Shown here in pieces: positions 51,633 to 59,273 of a stretch of DNA of 64,000 nucleotides; the first letter of the stretch is position 1, and each line of letters begins with the position of its first letter. The DNA lies in NCBI GenBank assembly GCA_031408575.1, contig JANNWS010000204.1, positions 1 through 64,000 on the forward strand, written 5' to 3'. The notes under the pieces are model-generated. The model was not told where the DNA came from. It was given only the letters and a program-made list of their open reading frames with translations, and ran no database searches. Both the position numbers and the translations under genes were made by a program. Source of the stretch: Aliitabrizicola sp031408575 (GTDB taxonomy: Bacteria; Pseudomonadota; Alphaproteobacteria; Rhodobacterales; Rhodobacteraceae).

Positions 51633-52814
51633 ATGGACACCTTGCCGTCGCCCGCCGCCTACCACGCCCCCGATCTGGCCCGGATAGACCGTTTGATGGA
51701 GGCGCAGGGGCTGGATGCGCTGGTCGTCACCTCAAAGCACAACGTGCAGTATCTGATGGGCGGATACAGGTTCATCTTTTTTGCTGCGATGGATGCGATC
51801 GGTCACAGCCGCTATCTGCCTGTGGTGGTCTATCGCCGGGGCAGCCCGGATCACGCGGCCTATATCGGCAACAAGATGGAGGGGGGGGAACATGCGAACC
51901 GCCCGTTCTGGACGCCAACCGTGCTGCCCGCCTGCTGGGGGTCGGTCGATGCGGCTGTTGCCGCGGTGGAGCATCTGACCAAGATCGGCGCTGCGGGAGA
52001 GCGGGTGGGGATCGAGCCGGGCTTTCTGCCGTCGGACGCGTGGGCGGTTCTGGCGGGGGCCCTGGGGGCCGATCATCTGCGCGATGCGACAGGCATGCTG
52101 GAGGCAATGCGGGCGATCAAGACGTCGGCAGAGCTGGACCTGCTGCGCCAGGCGTCCGAGCTGATCACCGATGCCATGCAGGCCACGATGGCGGCGGCCG
52201 GTGATGGCTGGACCAAGCACGCCATCATCGAGGAGTTGCGGCGACAAGAGACGCAGCGCGGGCTGCATTTCGACTATTGCCTGCTGACGCTGGGAACCAG
52301 CCACAACCGGGCGGGGTCCGATCAGATCTGGCAGCGCGGTGACGTGATGTCGATGGATTCAGGCGGCAATTTCCACGGCTATATCGGCGATCTGTGCCGG
52401 ATGGCGTGCCTCGGCGAACCGGACGGCGAACTGGTGGATCTGCTGGGAGAGTTGGAGACGGTTCAGCAGGCGGCATTTTCACGCGTGGCGGCGGGTGTGA
52501 CGGGAGGCGATATGATCGCGGCGGGCGAGACGGCTTTGAGTCGCAGCCCGTCAGCCGCGTTCACCGACTTCTTTGCACATGGGATGGGCCTGATTTCGCA
52601 CGAAGTGCCCTTCCTGATGACCAACCATCCGGTGGCCTATGAGGGCGTGGATGCGGGGCGGGCGCTGGAGGCGGGGATGGTGCTGTCGGTCGAGACGACG
52701 ATGCTGCACCCGTCGCGCGGGTTCCTGAAGCTGGAGGATACGCTGGCGGTGACAGCCACCGGGTATGAGATGTTCGGCGACCGTGGGCGGGGGTGGAACC
52801 GGGGCGGGGTTTAG
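51633..52814 (+). CDS. M24-family metallopeptidase (Xaa-Pro dipeptidase/creatinase-like)
   Basis: 393 aa from ATG 51633, spaced 8 nt after GGAGGAG; a GTG at 51624 overlaps that ribosome site and is rejected. N-terminal creatinase-like domain, then the pita-bread fold with metal ligands: two Asp in MDSGGNFHGYIGD, His in HGMGLISHEVP, Glu in SVETTMLHP and Glu in LEDTLAVT. All five are present. Cytoplasmic. It probably shares a transcript with the LacI gene. Relatives include prolidases, creatinase and the DMSP lyase DddP, so peptidase activity should not be assumed. Confidence 0.9.
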   Translation: MDTLPSPAAYHAPDLARIDRLMEAQGLDALVVTSKHNVQYLMGGYRFIFFAAMDAIGHSRYLPVVVYRRGSPDHAAYIGNKMEGGEHANRPFWTPTVLPACWGSVDAAVAAVEHLTKIGAAGERVGIEPGFLPSDAWAVLAGALGADHLRDATGMLEAMRAIKTSAELDLLRQASELITDAMQATMAAAGDGWTKHAIIEELRRQETQRGLHFDYCLLTLGTSHNRAGSDQIWQRGDVMSMDSGGNFHGYIGDLCRMACLGEPDGELVDLLGELETVQQAAFSRVAAGVTGGDMIAAGETALSRSPSAAFTDFFAHGMGLISHEVPFLMTNHPVAYEGVDAGRALEAGMVLSVETTMLHPSRGFLKLEDTLAVTATGYEMFGDRGRGWNRGGV

Positions 52815-52864
52815 GGGGGCGTTGATTTTCCGATTGGGCGGCAAGGCTATTTCAACAGTCCTGG

Positions 52865-52886
52865 CAAAATTCTTTGCAGAATTTTG
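52865..52886. repeat. AT-rich perfect hairpin between convergent genes
   Basis: CAAAATTCT (52865-52873) and AGAATTTTG (52878-52886) with loop TTGC, in the 89-bp gap between the M24 gene (+) and the cupin gene (-). Its AT content stands out against the region. It may serve as a two-way terminator (A/T-rich arms give short T-runs on both strands) or belong to a dispersed repeat family. Confidence 0.55.
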
Positions 52887-52903
52887 GGTGCCGGTCGCGG
52901 TAT

Positions 52904-53320
52904 TCAGCCTTGTGGCCCCGGCGGCAGGAGCCTGAAATCGGGAAGGTCGCGCAGGGCAAGCTCGGGGCCGGCAGGCGAATAAACGACGAACAGCGTCATC
53001 GATGTGGTTCCGGTATTGAGTGTTGAATGATACCGGCTTTCCGGGACATAGATCGTGCAGCCCGCCTCGACGAATTCCGTCACCGGTGCGCCGTCGTCAT
53101 CCTCGACCATCTGCTGGCCGGTGCCGGACAGCACCAGGATGATCTCTTCCGCGCCGGGGTGGTTGTGGCGGGCATGGCCGCCACCGGGTTGCACGGTGAC
53201 GATGCCACCAGAGAAATGTTTCGCGCCGTTCACCTCGGGGCCGATGGTCAGGGCAAGCTGGCCCCAGTCGAAGCCGAAGGCGGGCACTGTTTCGGGGCGG
53301 ATGAAATAGGGAGAGGGCAT
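52904..53320 (-). CDS. Cupin-domain protein
   Basis: 138-aa small beta-barrel protein. The metal-binding cupin motif 1 is seen in GGGHARHNHPGAEEIILVLSG (two His, Glu, later His in VPESRYHSTLN). Such proteins bind sugars or act as isomerases, or serve as sensors. It is downstream of the PEP-hydrolase-like gene by 138 bp on the same strand, an interval that holds repeat A, so it may have its own promoter or be the tail of the Tm-1 operon. Substrate unknown. Confidence 0.85.
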   Translation of the reverse strand: MPSPYFIRPETVPAFGFDWGQLALTIGPEVNGAKHFSGGIVTVQPGGGHARHNHPGAEEIILVLSGTGQQMVEDDDGAPVTEFVEAGCTIYVPESRYHSTLNTGTTSMTLFVVYSPAGPELALRDLPDFRLLPPGPQG

Positions 53321-53364
53321 GGGCGGTGTCCTTATATCGCGGGCGTGGCGGTGGGTTTGGCGTT

Positions 53365-53390
53365 CCGGGGGATATTTGCGCGAAGATGAA
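53365..53390 (+). repeat. Dispersed intergenic repeat A, copy 1
   Basis: CCGGGGGATATTTGCGCGAA continuing to AAGATGAA. It is similar to 61476-61499 (same CCGGG, ATATTT, GC and AAGATGAA elements with small length differences). I associate this ending with short intergenic repeats of Rhodobacterales; the role is unknown. Confidence 0.55.
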
Positions 53391-53458
53391 AGTCGTTGAC
53401 GGCTGGTGGTTGCATGTCGGGCAGGATGTGCCCGATTGTCGGTCCTTGCGTCCGGTCC

Positions 53459-54295
53459 TCAGGCTTTGCGGGTCAGTGCCTTGAAGGCGCGGGTCTGGGC
53501 GGCGATGGCCTGTTCGACGGGCAGGCGTTCCATCGAGCTTGCGCCATAAAAGCCGTGGCATGTCGCACAGCGATCAAAGATGTAGCGGGCGTCGTCGGGC
53601 ATGGCGATCGGGCCGCCGTGGCACAGCACGATGACGTCGGGGCGCAGCGCGCGGGCGGCGGCGGCGATGGCGTCGATCTGGGTCACACAATCATCCAGGG
53701 TTTTTGCAGAGGTGGCCCCGATGGCCCCGCCGGTGGTGACGCCCATATGGGCCACGATGATGTCGGCCCCGGCGCGGGTCATCGCGGCCGCCTCATCCGG
53801 GGTGAACACATAGGGCGTGGTCAGCAGATCAAGCGCGTGGGCTTGTGCGATCATGTCCACCTCCAGCCCATATCCCATGCCGGTTTCCTCGAAGCTTTGC
53901 CGCATCGCGCCATCGAAGAGCCCAATGGTGGGGAAGTTCTGGACGCCGGAAAAGCCCATGGATTTCATCTCGGCCAGAAACTGCGGCATCAGGATGAACG
54001 GATCGGTGCCGTTCACGCCGGCCAGAACGGGGGTATGTTTGACGACGGGCAGCACCTCGACCGCCATTTCCCGGACGATTTCATTTGCATTACCGTAAGC
54101 CAGCAGGCCCGAGGCCGAGCCACGGCCCGCCATGCGGTAGCGACCCGAGTTGTAGATGATGATGAGGTCGATGCCGCCCGCCTCTTCGGATTTGGCGGAT
54201 AGACCCGTGCCGGCACCGCCGCCGATGATCGGGATTCCCGCAGCGATCAGGCTGTGCAGGCGGGTCAGAGTTTTGGCGCGGGGAATTGCGGGCAT
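53459..54295 (-). CDS. Phosphoenolpyruvate-hydrolase-family TIM-barrel protein
   Basis: 278 aa from ATG 54295 (GAGGCCCC ahead). PEP_hydrolase family (PF09370): PIIGGGAGTGLSAKSEEAGG, then DLIIIYNSGRYRMAGRGSAS and NGTDPFILMPQFL. The family is related to the PEP mutase/isocitrate lyase-like or IGPS-type barrels and has no settled function. It begins 7 bp after the Tm-1-like gene; in plants the same two domains are fused in one protein (tomato Tm-1). That persistent association implies a joint reaction. Here the pair is divergent from a sugar importer. Confidence 0.87.
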   Translation of the reverse strand: MPAIPRAKTLTRLHSLIAAGIPIIGGGAGTGLSAKSEEAGGIDLIIIYNSGRYRMAGRGSASGLLAYGNANEIVREMAVEVLPVVKHTPVLAGVNGTDPFILMPQFLAEMKSMGFSGVQNFPTIGLFDGAMRQSFEETGMGYGLEVDMIAQAHALDLLTTPYVFTPDEAAAMTRAGADIIVAHMGVTTGGAIGATSAKTLDDCVTQIDAIAAAARALRPDVIVLCHGGPIAMPDDARYIFDRCATCHGFYGASSMERLPVEQAIAAQTRAFKALTRKA

Positions 54296-54302
54296 TGGGG
54301 CC

Positions 54303-55496
54303 TCATGCGGTGAGTTCGTGAAAGGCGGCAACCACGGTGGCGGCGAAGGCGAGGTCGTTAATGTGAAGGGGCAGGCGGGTCAGGCGGCGGGTTCTGGTCC
54401 GGTGCAGGGTGGTGTCGAGCGCATTGAAGAGGGCGGCGTTGGCCGCGGGATCATGGAATGCGCCACCCGGCGCGTCGAGCGTGGAAATGCCGCCTTCGGG
54501 GATCAGCAGATGCAACGGCCCGTCGCATTGGTTCAGGCGCTGTGCGATCCACGTGCCCGCGGCGGCATTTTCTTGTGCGTTGGTCCGCATCAGGGTGACT
54601 TGTGGGTTGTGGTGGTAAAAGATGCGGTTCGCGTAGCGCGCGGGAATCGTCTCGGGCGGACCGAAATTCACCATGTCCAGCGCGCCGACCGATCCGACCC
54701 AGGGCAGGCGCGTGCGGGCGATTGCTCCAAAACGGTCTTCGGTGGCCGGCAGGACACCGCCAAACAGAAGGTCGGCCACTTCGGTGGTGGTGATGTCGAT
54801 GATGCCGGTGAGCAGGCCGTCGTCGGCCAGCTTTTCCATCACGCGCCCGCCGGTGCCGGTGGCGTGGAACACCAGACAATCGTGGGATTCGCGCAAGGCG
54901 GCGGTGATGGCGCTGACGCAAGGCGTGGTGACGCCGAACATCGTGAGCCCGATGGCGGGTTTGCCGGTGGTAGTCGGCGCCGGGTGCGCGGCCATGCCCG
55001 CAATGGCGTGGGCCGCGTTGTGCAGGACGCTGCGGCTGATGCGGTTTAGGCCGGCAAGGTCGGTCACGGCGGGCATCATGATGAGGTCGGAGATGCCGAC
55101 ATAGGGCGCCGTGTCGCCCGACGCGAGCGTGCTGACCATCAGCTTTGGCAGCCCGTAGGGCAGGGCGCACAGCCCCGCCGTGATGATCGAGGTGCCGCCG
55201 CCACCACCGATGCCGAGGACGCCGGAAACATCGGTGCGGGAGGCGATGAAGCGGGCGAACGCCACGCCCATCGCAGCCACCCCAAGGCCGCGGTCATTGA
55301 TGGCCAGCACCGCTTGCGTCCCGTCGGGATGGTGGCGTGCAACCTCGGCGGCTGGGATGTCGACGGGAATGGCCGCCGTGCGCGTTCCGACGTCGACAAG
55401 GGTGACGACCGCCCCAAGGCGGCGCAGAAGTTCGGCGAGATATGTCAGCTCTGCTGCCTTGGTGTCAGCGGTGCCGACCAGGTAGATGCGTGTCAT
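54303..55496 (-). CDS. Tm-1-like / UPF0261 ATP-binding protein
   Basis: 397 aa from ATG 55496. UPF0261 hallmark at the N-terminus: YLVGTADTKAAELTYLAELL, then VTLVDVGTRTAAIPVDIPAA, and glycine-rich GVLGIGGGGGTSIITAGL. Tomato Tm-1 N-terminal domains of this fold bind ATP and the family has been proposed to act as kinase- or synthase-like enzymes; bacterial function is not established. First gene of the minus-strand unit with the PEP-hydrolase-like protein. A FadR-type palindrome lies 67 bp upstream of its start, so expression is probably shared with the divergent importer. Confidence 0.87.
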   Translation of the reverse strand: MTRIYLVGTADTKAAELTYLAELLRRLGAVVTLVDVGTRTAAIPVDIPAAEVARHHPDGTQAVLAINDRGLGVAAMGVAFARFIASRTDVSGVLGIGGGGGTSIITAGLCALPYGLPKLMVSTLASGDTAPYVGISDLIMMPAVTDLAGLNRISRSVLHNAAHAIAGMAAHPAPTTTGKPAIGLTMFGVTTPCVSAITAALRESHDCLVFHATGTGGRVMEKLADDGLLTGIIDITTTEVADLLFGGVLPATEDRFGAIARTRLPWVGSVGALDMVNFGPPETIPARYANRIFYHHNPQVTLMRTNAQENAAAGTWIAQRLNQCDGPLHLLIPEGGISTLDAPGGAFHDPAANAALFNALDTTLHRTRTRRLTRLPLHINDLAFAATVVAAFHELTA

Positions 55497-55562
55497 CGCG
55501 GGGGCTTTCCGGCAATGGACCAGCCCGGCTGCGCGGCGCGGCTTGGGGCGAAAGACAAACGT

Positions 55563-55579
55563 ATCTGGTTGGACCAGAT
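55563..55579. promoter_or_regulatory. FadR-type GntR operator 1
   Basis: ATCTGGTTGGACCAGAT is a perfect 7-bp inverted repeat around TGG and fits the FadR-subfamily core TGGT-N3-ACCA, almost identical to the E. coli FadR consensus. It lies 67 bp upstream of the Tm-1-like gene. The GntR regulator at 62532 is the obvious partner. Confidence 0.75.
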
Positions 55580-55742
55580 TTGCAAGATCGAACGAAGGGT
55601 AGGGTTGGGAAATGCTGCCCTGCAGAAACGCCAACGGCGAAAAACACAGCGTATACAATGCAAATACCAAGGCAGGCAGTCTAGTTTGGCGGCGGCTTGA
55701 CGGCCAAAGTGACAAGAAACACCCTTGACGCGCTTTAGCGTT

Positions 55743-55753
55743 TGGTAATACCA
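55743..55753. promoter_or_regulatory. FadR-type GntR operator 2
   Basis: TGGTAATACCA again fits TGGT-N3-ACCA. It is 79 bp before the importer's binding-protein start and about 13 bp downstream of a TTGACG box, so a bound repressor would cover the -10 region of that promoter. Confidence 0.65.
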
Positions 55754-55831
55754 GTTTGGGGTGTCCGACCAAAGCAGCCCCGAGAGGTTGCGCGCGTCGG
55801 CCGATGATGTGCATGAACGGGAGGAACAGCC

Positions 55832-57142
55832 ATGCGCGGAAAAATGGCCGGCTTGATGGCCGGTGTTGGAATTGCGGTCCTGTCCACGTCCTCTGCCTTT
55901 GCGCAGGAACTGACGATCTTCTGGGCGGAATGGGATCCGGCGAATTATCTTCAGGAACTGGTCAACGAATATGAGGCCGAAACCGGCGTCACCGTGACGG
56001 TGGAAACCACGCCCTGGTCGGATTTTCAGACCAAGGCCTTTACCGAATTCAACGCCAAAGGGTCGGCCTATGACCTGATCGTGGGCGACAGCCAGTGGCT
56101 GGGTGCGGCATCGGAGGCCGGCCACTATGTGGACCTGACCGAGTTCTTCAATGCGAACAAGGTCGGCGAGATCATGGCCCCCGCCACGGTGAAATACTAT
56201 GCCGAGTATCCCGGCAATTCGGGGAAATACTGGGCGATCCCGGCAGAGGGGGATGCGGTCGGCTGGTCGTATCGCAAGGACTGGTTCGAAGACCCCGCCG
56301 AGATGGCGGCATTCAAGGCGAAGTATGGCTATGATCTGGCAGTGCCTGCCGACTGGAAGCAGTTGCGCGACATTGCCGAGTTCTTCCACCGCCCCGATCA
56401 GGGCCGTTATGGCGTGGCGATCTACACCGACAATTCCTATGACGCGATGGCGATGGGGTTCGAGAACGCGCTGTTTTCCTTTGGCGGCGAACTGGGCGAC
56501 CCTGAGACCTACAAGGTGGAAGGGTTCATCAACTCGGACAAGGCCGTGGCATCGCTGGAGGCGTATCGCGAGCTATACGGCTTTACCCCGCCCGGCTGGG
56601 CCAAGACGTTCTTTGTCGAAAACAACCAGGCCATCACCGAGGGTCTGGCGGCGATGAGCATGAACTACTTTGCCTTCTTCCCGGCGCTGCTGAACGAATC
56701 GACCAACCCGCACGCGGCCAATACCGGCTTTTTCGCCAATCCCGCCGGTCCGGGCGGCGATCAGTTCGCGGCGCTGGGCGGGCAGGGGATTTCGGTTGTC
56801 TCCTACTCGGAGAACCAGGAAGAGGCGATGAAGTTCCTTGAGTGGTTCATCAAGGACAGCACGCAGAAACGCTGGGCTGAACTGGGCGGCTACACCGCGT
56901 CGGCGGCGGTGCTGGAGAGTGCCGAGTTCCGCAATGCCACACCCTATAACGAGGCCTTCTATCAGACCATGTTCAAGGTGAAGGACTTCTGGGCTGTGCC
57001 GGAATATGCCGAACTGCTGAGCCAGCTCAATCAGCGGATCTATCCCTACATCGTTGGTGGCGAAGGCACCGCGAAAGAGGCGCTTGATGCGCTGGCAGGT
57101 GACTGGACGGCCACCTTCGCGAAATACGGCCGGGGCCAGTAA
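55832..57142 (+). CDS. CUT1-type carbohydrate-binding protein (periplasmic)
   Basis: 436 aa, solute-binding family 1. GGGAGGAACAGCC precedes the ATG; the signal peptide ends AFA before QE (about residue 24). Mature N-terminus LTIFWAEWDPANYLQELVNE and later SDFQTKAFTEFNAKGSAYDL are typical. First gene of a six-gene importer operon and followed by a strong terminator-like attenuator, so it should be made in excess. It is divergent from the Tm-1/PEP-hydrolase pair. The ligand is unknown; a convergent operon encodes a sugar-acid-type enolase-superfamily enzyme and a hydroxyacid dehydrogenase. Confidence 0.92.
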   Translation: MRGKMAGLMAGVGIAVLSTSSAFAQELTIFWAEWDPANYLQELVNEYEAETGVTVTVETTPWSDFQTKAFTEFNAKGSAYDLIVGDSQWLGAASEAGHYVDLTEFFNANKVGEIMAPATVKYYAEYPGNSGKYWAIPAEGDAVGWSYRKDWFEDPAEMAAFKAKYGYDLAVPADWKQLRDIAEFFHRPDQGRYGVAIYTDNSYDAMAMGFENALFSFGGELGDPETYKVEGFINSDKAVASLEAYRELYGFTPPGWAKTFFVENNQAITEGLAAMSMNYFAFFPALLNESTNPHAANTGFFANPAGPGGDQFAALGGQGISVVSYSENQEEAMKFLEWFIKDSTQKRWAELGGYTASAAVLESAEFRNATPYNEAFYQTMFKVKDFWAVPEYAELLSQLNQRIYPYIVGGEGTAKEALDALAGDWTATFAKYGRGQ

Positions 57143-57155
57143 GCTCCCGTACCTG

Positions 57156-57186
57156 GGGAGGGGCGGTTGCCGTCCCTCCCTTTTTT
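57156..57186 (+). terminator. Intrinsic terminator/attenuator after the binding-protein gene
   Basis: GGGAGGGGCG (57156-57165) pairs over ten positions (one G-U) with CGTCCCTCCC (57171-57180), a 5-nt loop between, then TTTTTT. It is a textbook terminator located inside the operon, 14 bp after the binding-protein stop and 31 bp before the permease start. It should release most transcripts as receptor-only mRNA. Confidence 0.85.
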
Positions 57187-57216
57187 GTCTTTGATTTCTG
57201 ACGTGGAGGCCCGCCT

Positions 57217-58116
57217 GTGGCACAATCCTCGCTTGCCGCCGCTGGTCCCGCCCGCCGATCCCGAGGCTTCAGCGATCTGGCGATCCGCAATCTGTTCATC
57301 ATCCCGACGATTGTTTTCCTGATCGTTTTCAATATCTTCCCGCTGCTGTATTCGCTGGGCTATTCGTTCACCGATTTCCGCGCCTCGACCAATGAGCCGG
57401 CGAACTGGGTGGGTCTGGACAATTACCGCCACCTCTTGAGCGATCCGTTCATCTGGCGCAACTTCACCATCACCGCAAAATATGTGCTGGTGTCGGTGAC
57501 AGGGCAGGTGATCGTGGGGTTCGGCATTGCGATGCTTTTGAACCGCGAGATCCCCTACAAGGGGCTGCTGACCACGCTGCTGCTGTTGCCGATGATGCTG
57601 TCGATGGCGGTGGTGGGGCTGTTCTGGAAGCTCCTTTATGACCCCAGTTTCGGGATCATCAACCACGCGCTGGGCCTTGGCACCTTCGAATGGCTGGCCG
57701 ACCCGGATGTCGCACTTTATGCGATTGCGCTGGTCGATATCTGGATGTGGTCGCCCTTTGTGATGCTGCTGTCGCTGGCCGGGCTTTCGGCTGTGCCAAA
57801 GCACCTTTACGAGGCAGCGGCGATCGACCGGGCGTCGGCCAGCTATACATTCTTTCGCATTACGCTGCCTTTGGTGGCCCCGATTCTGATGATTGCTATC
57901 ATTTTTCGAACAATGGAGGCATTCAAGACCTTTGATCTGGCCTATATCCTTGCCAGTCAGCCAACGACCGAAGTGATCTCGATCAGGCTGTATAAAATGG
58001 CGTTTCAGGAGTGGCAGACAGGGATGAGTTGCGCGCTGGCGTATATCGTTCTGATCATGGTTCTGGCGATCACCAACATCTACATCAAATACCTGAACAA
58101 GGTGAAGGAGCGCTAG
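57217..58116 (+). CDS. CUT1 sugar ABC importer permease (MalF-like)
   Basis: 299 aa, GTG start at 57217 behind GTGGAGGCCCGCCT. Six membrane segments. Typical blocks: YSLGYSFTDFRASTNEPANW, then the EAA loop LYEAAAIDRASASYTFFRIT. The next permease begins at the base after its TAG stop. Confidence 0.92.
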   Translation: MAQSSLAAAGPARRSRGFSDLAIRNLFIIPTIVFLIVFNIFPLLYSLGYSFTDFRASTNEPANWVGLDNYRHLLSDPFIWRNFTITAKYVLVSVTGQVIVGFGIAMLLNREIPYKGLLTTLLLLPMMLSMAVVGLFWKLLYDPSFGIINHALGLGTFEWLADPDVALYAIALVDIWMWSPFVMLLSLAGLSAVPKHLYEAAAIDRASASYTFFRITLPLVAPILMIAIIFRTMEAFKTFDLAYILASQPTTEVISIRLYKMAFQEWQTGMSCALAYIVLIMVLAITNIYIKYLNKVKER

Positions 58117-59076
58117 ATGGCCGCCGTTCGCACCACGGGCGAGGTCATTCGCCACCGACTCGCACTGGGTTCGCTTCTGGTTATCCTGCTGGTCACGCTG
58201 GCACCCATCATGTGGATCACGGCCACGGCGTTCAAGCCGCGCAATCTGGCCACCACGGTGCCGCCGACCGTGTTTTTCCAGCCCGAAATCTCGCCCTTCG
58301 TGAAGCTGATGGTCAAACGCAGCCAGCTGCGCGACCAGCCGACCGAAGAACAGCTTGCGGCGGCACCCTGGTGGGAACGCCGGGTGCTGGAGGGGGGCGA
58401 AAAGGTGGTGCGGTCGGGCAAGGGCAAGGTGCAGCCCTCGGGCTATCCCAGCCGCTTCATGAACAGTCTGATCATCGCCATCACGTCGACCGTTCTGGCG
58501 GTGTCGATGGGTACGATCACCGCCTACGGCTTTTCGCGGTTCAAGGTGAAGGGCGAGGATGATTGGCTGTTCTTCATCCTGTCCACCCGGATGCTGCCGC
58601 CCGTGGTCGTGGCGATCCCGATGTTCCTGATGTACCGCGCGGTGGGGCTGAACGACACGCATCTGGGGCTAATTATTCTGTATACCGCCTTCAACCTGTC
58701 GTTCTCGGTCTGGCTGATGAAGGGGTTCATTGATGAAATCCCCAAGGAATATGAGGATGCGGCCCTGGTCGACGGCTATACGCGGATGCAGGCCTTCTTC
58801 AAGATCGTGCTGCCCGAGGCCGCAACCGGAATCGCCGCGACGGCGGTGTTCTGTTTCATCACCGCCTGGAATGAATATGCCTTTGCGCTGATCATGACCA
58901 ACCGCCGCGCGCAGACCGCACCCCCCTTTATCCCGTCACAGATCGGATCGGGCCTACCCGACTGGACGGTGATTGCGGCAGGCACGTTCCTGTTCCTGCT
59001 GCCGGTGGCAATCTTTACCTTCCTGCTGCGCAACCACTTGCTGCGCGGGATGAGCTTTGGGGCGATCCGCAAATGA
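58117..59076 (+). CDS. CUT1 sugar ABC importer permease (MalG-like) with enlarged first periplasmic loop
   Basis: 319 aa, ATG directly after the previous stop. After the first membrane segment (about 17-37) there is a hydrophilic insert of some 50 residues (about 55-105, rich in Arg, Glu and Lys) before the second segment. This is longer than in ordinary MalG-type permeases such as the one at 47050. The EAA loop is EYEDAALVDGYTRMQAFFKI. It overlaps the small membrane protein start by 4 bp. Confidence 0.9.
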   Translation: MAAVRTTGEVIRHRLALGSLLVILLVTLAPIMWITATAFKPRNLATTVPPTVFFQPEISPFVKLMVKRSQLRDQPTEEQLAAAPWWERRVLEGGEKVVRSGKGKVQPSGYPSRFMNSLIIAITSTVLAVSMGTITAYGFSRFKVKGEDDWLFFILSTRMLPPVVVAIPMFLMYRAVGLNDTHLGLIILYTAFNLSFSVWLMKGFIDEIPKEYEDAALVDGYTRMQAFFKIVLPEAATGIAATAVFCFITAWNEYAFALIMTNRRAQTAPPFIPSQIGSGLPDWTVIAAGTFLFLLPVAIFTFLLRNHLLRGMSFGAIRK

Positions 59077-59273
59077 GTTTTCGTGAGATGAATCAACGCT
59101 GGATCGTGCCGGGGGCGCAGGCCGTGATGATCTTTGGCATCGTGGCCCTGTGCCAGCCATGGATCGAGGTGCTGCACCGCTATGGGCTGACGATCATCAT
59201 TCTGGGCCTGCTGACCTTCATGGTGGCGACAAAGATCCCGGCCCCCGCGGCGCGCGACGAGGATGCGGCATGA
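59073..59273 (+). CDS. Small two-segment membrane protein of the importer operon
   Basis: 66 aa. Two hydrophobic stretches, about 11-31 and 36-54 (GLTIIILGLLTFMVAT), with a short charged tail. It is coupled to both neighbours by 4-bp overlaps (ATGA at each end), strong evidence that it is translated. I do not recognise the family. The glycerol importer operon of rhizobia (glpSTPQUV) also has two ATPases and a small membrane protein (GlpU, DUF2160), so this may be an accessory subunit in the same position. Function unknown. Confidence 0.75.
   Translation: MSFREMNQRWIVPGAQAVMIFGIVALCQPWIEVLHRYGLTIIILGLLTFMVATKIPAPAARDEDAA

Larger units (their letters stand above)
55497..55831. other. Divergent control region between Tm-1 gene and sugar importer
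   Basis: 335 bp without a gene. It holds two FadR-type operators (listed separately) and a TTGACG at 55725-55730 that could be the -35 box of the plus-strand importer; the second operator overlaps the matching -10 position near 55746-55751. I see no clear minus-strand promoter boxes. Confidence 0.7.
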
